Source: JBAVQS01 sp049694275 (lineage in GTDB: Bacteria; Chloroflexota; Anaerolineae; UBA4142; SHND01). From it: 12,607 nt of DNA. Location: contig JBAVQS010000010.1 of assembly GCA_049694275.1 (NCBI GenBank), positions 1-12,607 on the forward strand, given 5' to 3'. Below the pieces are notes generated by a model, which saw nothing but the letters and a program-made list of their open reading frames with translations, had not been told where the DNA came from and made no database searches. The number at the start of each line of letters is the position of its first letter. The stretch's first letter is position 1. A program made the position numbers and the translations under genes. Shown here piece after piece: positions 10,680 to 12,607 of this stretch.

Positions 10680-12607
10680 TTACCCCTCCCGCTCTTTAAC
10701 GAGGGCGGGCAAAAGCACGGTAAAGGTGACGCCGCGCTCGGGCCCGATGTTTTCGACGGTGAGCTTCCCGCCGTGCTGCTGCACAATGCTCTGGCTGATC
10801 GCGAGGCCGATGCCGGTCCCATCCTCTTTGGTGGTAAAAAACGCATCAAAGATCGCGTCGAGGTGGTCGGCGGGGATGATCGGGCCGTCGTTCGTAAAGG
10901 CCACGGCCACGCCGTCCCAGCTTTCGATGATCGTCACGGATAGGTGGCCCTGCTCGCCCATGGCGTCGATGGCATTGAGGATCAGGTTGAGAAAGACCTG
11001 GATGATCTGCTCGGGGGCGCAGTGGATGACCGGCACGGCATGGAACTCGGTCGTCACCTGGATGTGCGAATGCTGCAGGTGCTTGAGACTCAGGTTCAGC
11101 GTGTGCTGCACGAGGTCGGCGATGGAAACGAGATGCAGGTCGCCGGGGGCGGGGCGGGCAAAGCGGAGGGTGCGCTGGGCCACGCTGCTCAGCCGCTCGA
11201 TCTCCTGGCGGATGATCTGCAGGTTCCGGTCGCGCTCGCCGGGCTCGAGCTCGAAATCGATGACCAGGTCGAGGGTCGCCTGGATGCCCTGCAAGGGATT
11301 GTTGATCTCATGGGCCAGGGCGGCGGCCATGCGCCCCAGGGCAGAGAGCTTTTCAGCGCGAATGAGCTGCTCTTCGGCCCGCTTTTGTATAGTGATATCG
11401 CGGGCGATCCCCATCGTCCCGATCACCTGCCCCGCGGCATCTTTGATCGGCGAGGCCGAGATCATGACCGGAAAGACCTGACCGTTCTTGCGCCGGTAGC
11501 GGGCTTCGCCCGCATAGACTTCCTGCGCGATGACCTGCCGAAAAATTTCCTGTCCCACGCCGGGATCGGGATACAGAAAATCGGGCGTCATGCCGATCAC
11601 CTCTTCGCGGGTATAGCCCAGCGCTTTTTCGGCGGCGCGGTTGAACTCGACGAGCCGGCGCCGGGTGTCGACGGAGGTGATGATGTCGAGCGAGCTGTCG
11701 ATGAGGTTGCGCGTATACGCCTCGGATTCGCGCAGCGCCTCTTCGGCGTGGCGGAGCCGGGTGACATCGCGGAACAACAGGACGGCGCCGGTGATTTCGC
11801 CGTCCGTGTCGTGCACGGGCGCGATGCTGGACGAGAGCATCCGGCGCGCGCCGTCGGCGGCGATGAGCGCGGTGTTTTCGGGGAGCCCGCGAACCAGGCC
11901 ATCCCGGAGCACCGAGCCGACCATGTCTCCCATCTCCGTTTCGTCGCTGGTATTGATGAGGCGAAATACGGCGGACAGGGGTTGGCCGAGCGCATCGGCC
12001 TCGCGCCAGCCGGTCAACTGCTCGGCCATCGGATTAAAGAGGAGGATGCGTTGAGCGCGGTCGGTGGTGAGCATGCCGTCCCCGATGCTGTCGAGGATGA
12101 GCGCGAGTTGTTCCTTTTCCCGCGCCAGCGCCGCCTGCAACTGCTTGCGCTCGGTGATGTCGACGACCGCGACAATGACCTTGCCATAGCTCTGCTCATA
12201 GCCGGGCACGACGCGCCAATCGACGAGCACGTCCAGCAGTTCGCCGTCGAGGCGCCGGTTGCGGGTCTCGCTTTTAAAATGGGTCGCACCGTTCGCCAGG
12301 GCGAGCAGGCCTGCTAACTCCCCGGGGTCCGTGACGGAAGGGACAATGGGGTCCAGATTGCCAAAGAGTTCCTCTTTGCTCGCGGCGTGATAGAGCTGGA
12401 GGCCTGCGCGATTGACGTCGACGATGCGAATCGCCGAAAAACAGCGGGCCAGCTCGTCGGGATGCGCGGTTAGGTACCCGGCCAGGTCCTCCACACCCGA
12501 TTGGACGATCTCGTCCAGATACTCTTTCGCCAGGGTATAGTCCTCTTCGCACAGCGCAACCGGCGATTCCTCGAACAGGGTGCGGTAGCGGCGCTCGCTC
12601 TCGGCCA
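10680..12607 (-). CDS. Multi-PAS sensor histidine kinase, N-terminus outside the window
   Basis: The frame is open to the window edge, so a GTG at 12494 is internal: codons before it continue a PAS domain (ESERRYRTLFEESPVAL). Visible order: PAS 1 (about 12600-12140, ending VVDITERK), PAS 2 (about 12110-11750, DSIGDGMLTTD to LFRDVTRL), PAS 3 (about 11715-11380, DSSLDIITSVD to GIARDITIQKR). Next comes the dimerisation/phospho-acceptor domain with LGRMAAALAHEINNPLQ (His codon at 11310-11312). Last is an ATPase domain with N-box FLNLILNAIDAM and G-box EDGTGIGLAISQSIV. No membrane helix or receiver domain is visible in this part, suggesting a soluble sensor of internal redox, light or small-molecule signals. 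Its response regulator is not in the window. The gene ends just before the His-rich gene's promoter. Confidence 0.93.
   Translation of the reverse strand, partial: AESERRYRTLFEESPVALCEEDYTLAKEYLDEIVQSGVEDLAGYLTAHPDELARCFSAIRIVDVNRAGLQLYHAASKEELFGNLDPIVPSVTDPGELAGLLALANGATHFKSETRNRRLDGELLDVLVDWRVVPGYEQSYGKVIVAVVDITERKQLQAALAREKEQLALILDSIGDGMLTTDRAQRILLFNPMAEQLTGWREADALGQPLSAVFRLINTSDETEMGDMVGSVLRDGLVRGLPENTALIAADGARRMLSSSIAPVHDTDGEITGAVLLFRDVTRLRHAEEALRESEAYTRNLIDSSLDIITSVDTRRRLVEFNRAAEKALGYTREEVIGMTPDFLYPDPGVGQEIFRQVIAQEVYAGEARYRRKNGQVFPVMISASPIKDAAGQVIGTMGIARDITIQKRAEEQLIRAEKLSALGRMAAALAHEINNPLQGIQATLDLVIDFELEPGERDRNLQIIRQEIERLSSVAQRTLRFARPAPGDLHLVSIADLVQHTLNLSLKHLQHSHIQVTTEFHAVPVIHCAPEQIIQVFLNLILNAIDAMGEQGHLSVTIIESWDGVAVAFTNDGPIIPADHLDAIFDAFFTTKEDGTGIGLAISQSIVQQHGGKLTVENIGPERGVTFTVLLPALVKEREG

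Noticed and set aside
10944..12317. 457-residue open frame on the + strand
   Set aside because: Antisense to the histidine kinase, which has clear PAS, H-, N- and G-box motifs.

Overview
The window (GC-rich, roughly 60-65% by eye) looks like a bacterial chromosome segment. Phylum Chloroflexota (Anaerolineae-like) is my best guess. It rests on GTAGGGGCG-type palindromes, FGE-fold proteins fused to TIR, a long NHL-repeat secreted protein and a multi-PAS kinase. No rRNA or marker gene confirms it.

Layout. (a) 1-676, + strand: the 3' part of a CzcD-like cation diffusion facilitator. (b) About 677-2713, + strand: an accessory segment of lower GC with two tandem paralogous FGE/SUMF1-fold genes. 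The first is a standalone domain. The second is a TIR-FGE fusion broken by a perfect 19-bp tandem duplication. Both carry, at the C-terminus, a segment that looks like the variable region of a diversity-generating retroelement (DGR) target; no reverse transcriptase or template repeat was seen in this window. (c) 6312 down to about 2836, - strand: a compact probable polycistron glyA, JAMM/M67 metallopeptidase, URO-D-family protein, UPF0175 antitoxin and DUF3368 PIN toxin, ended by an intrinsic terminator. (d) 8256-6529, - strand: a secreted 12-repeat NHL beta-propeller protein with its own terminator. (e) 10035-8449, - strand: a CmpX-like mechanosensitive-channel-family membrane protein with its own terminator. 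(f) 10586-10311, - strand: a very histidine-rich 91-residue protein driven by a perfect-consensus sigma70-type promoter with a palindrome between -35 and -10. (g) 12607-10680, - strand: a cytoplasmic-looking three-PAS sensor histidine kinase whose start lies outside the window.

How they fit together. The minus-strand units are separate transcription units, most of them bounded by clear terminators. The + strand accessory genes converge on the toxin-antitoxin end of the glyA polycistron. The unusual part is the TIR-FGE region: an apparently intact TIR NADase-type domain is joined to a diversified FGE fold, and its reading frame is now interrupted by a change that could be undone by a single slippage event. 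The His-rich protein and the CDF exporter both suggest handling of transition metals, but they are 10 kb apart and nothing links them directly. No stretch longer than about 300 bases lacks a gene.
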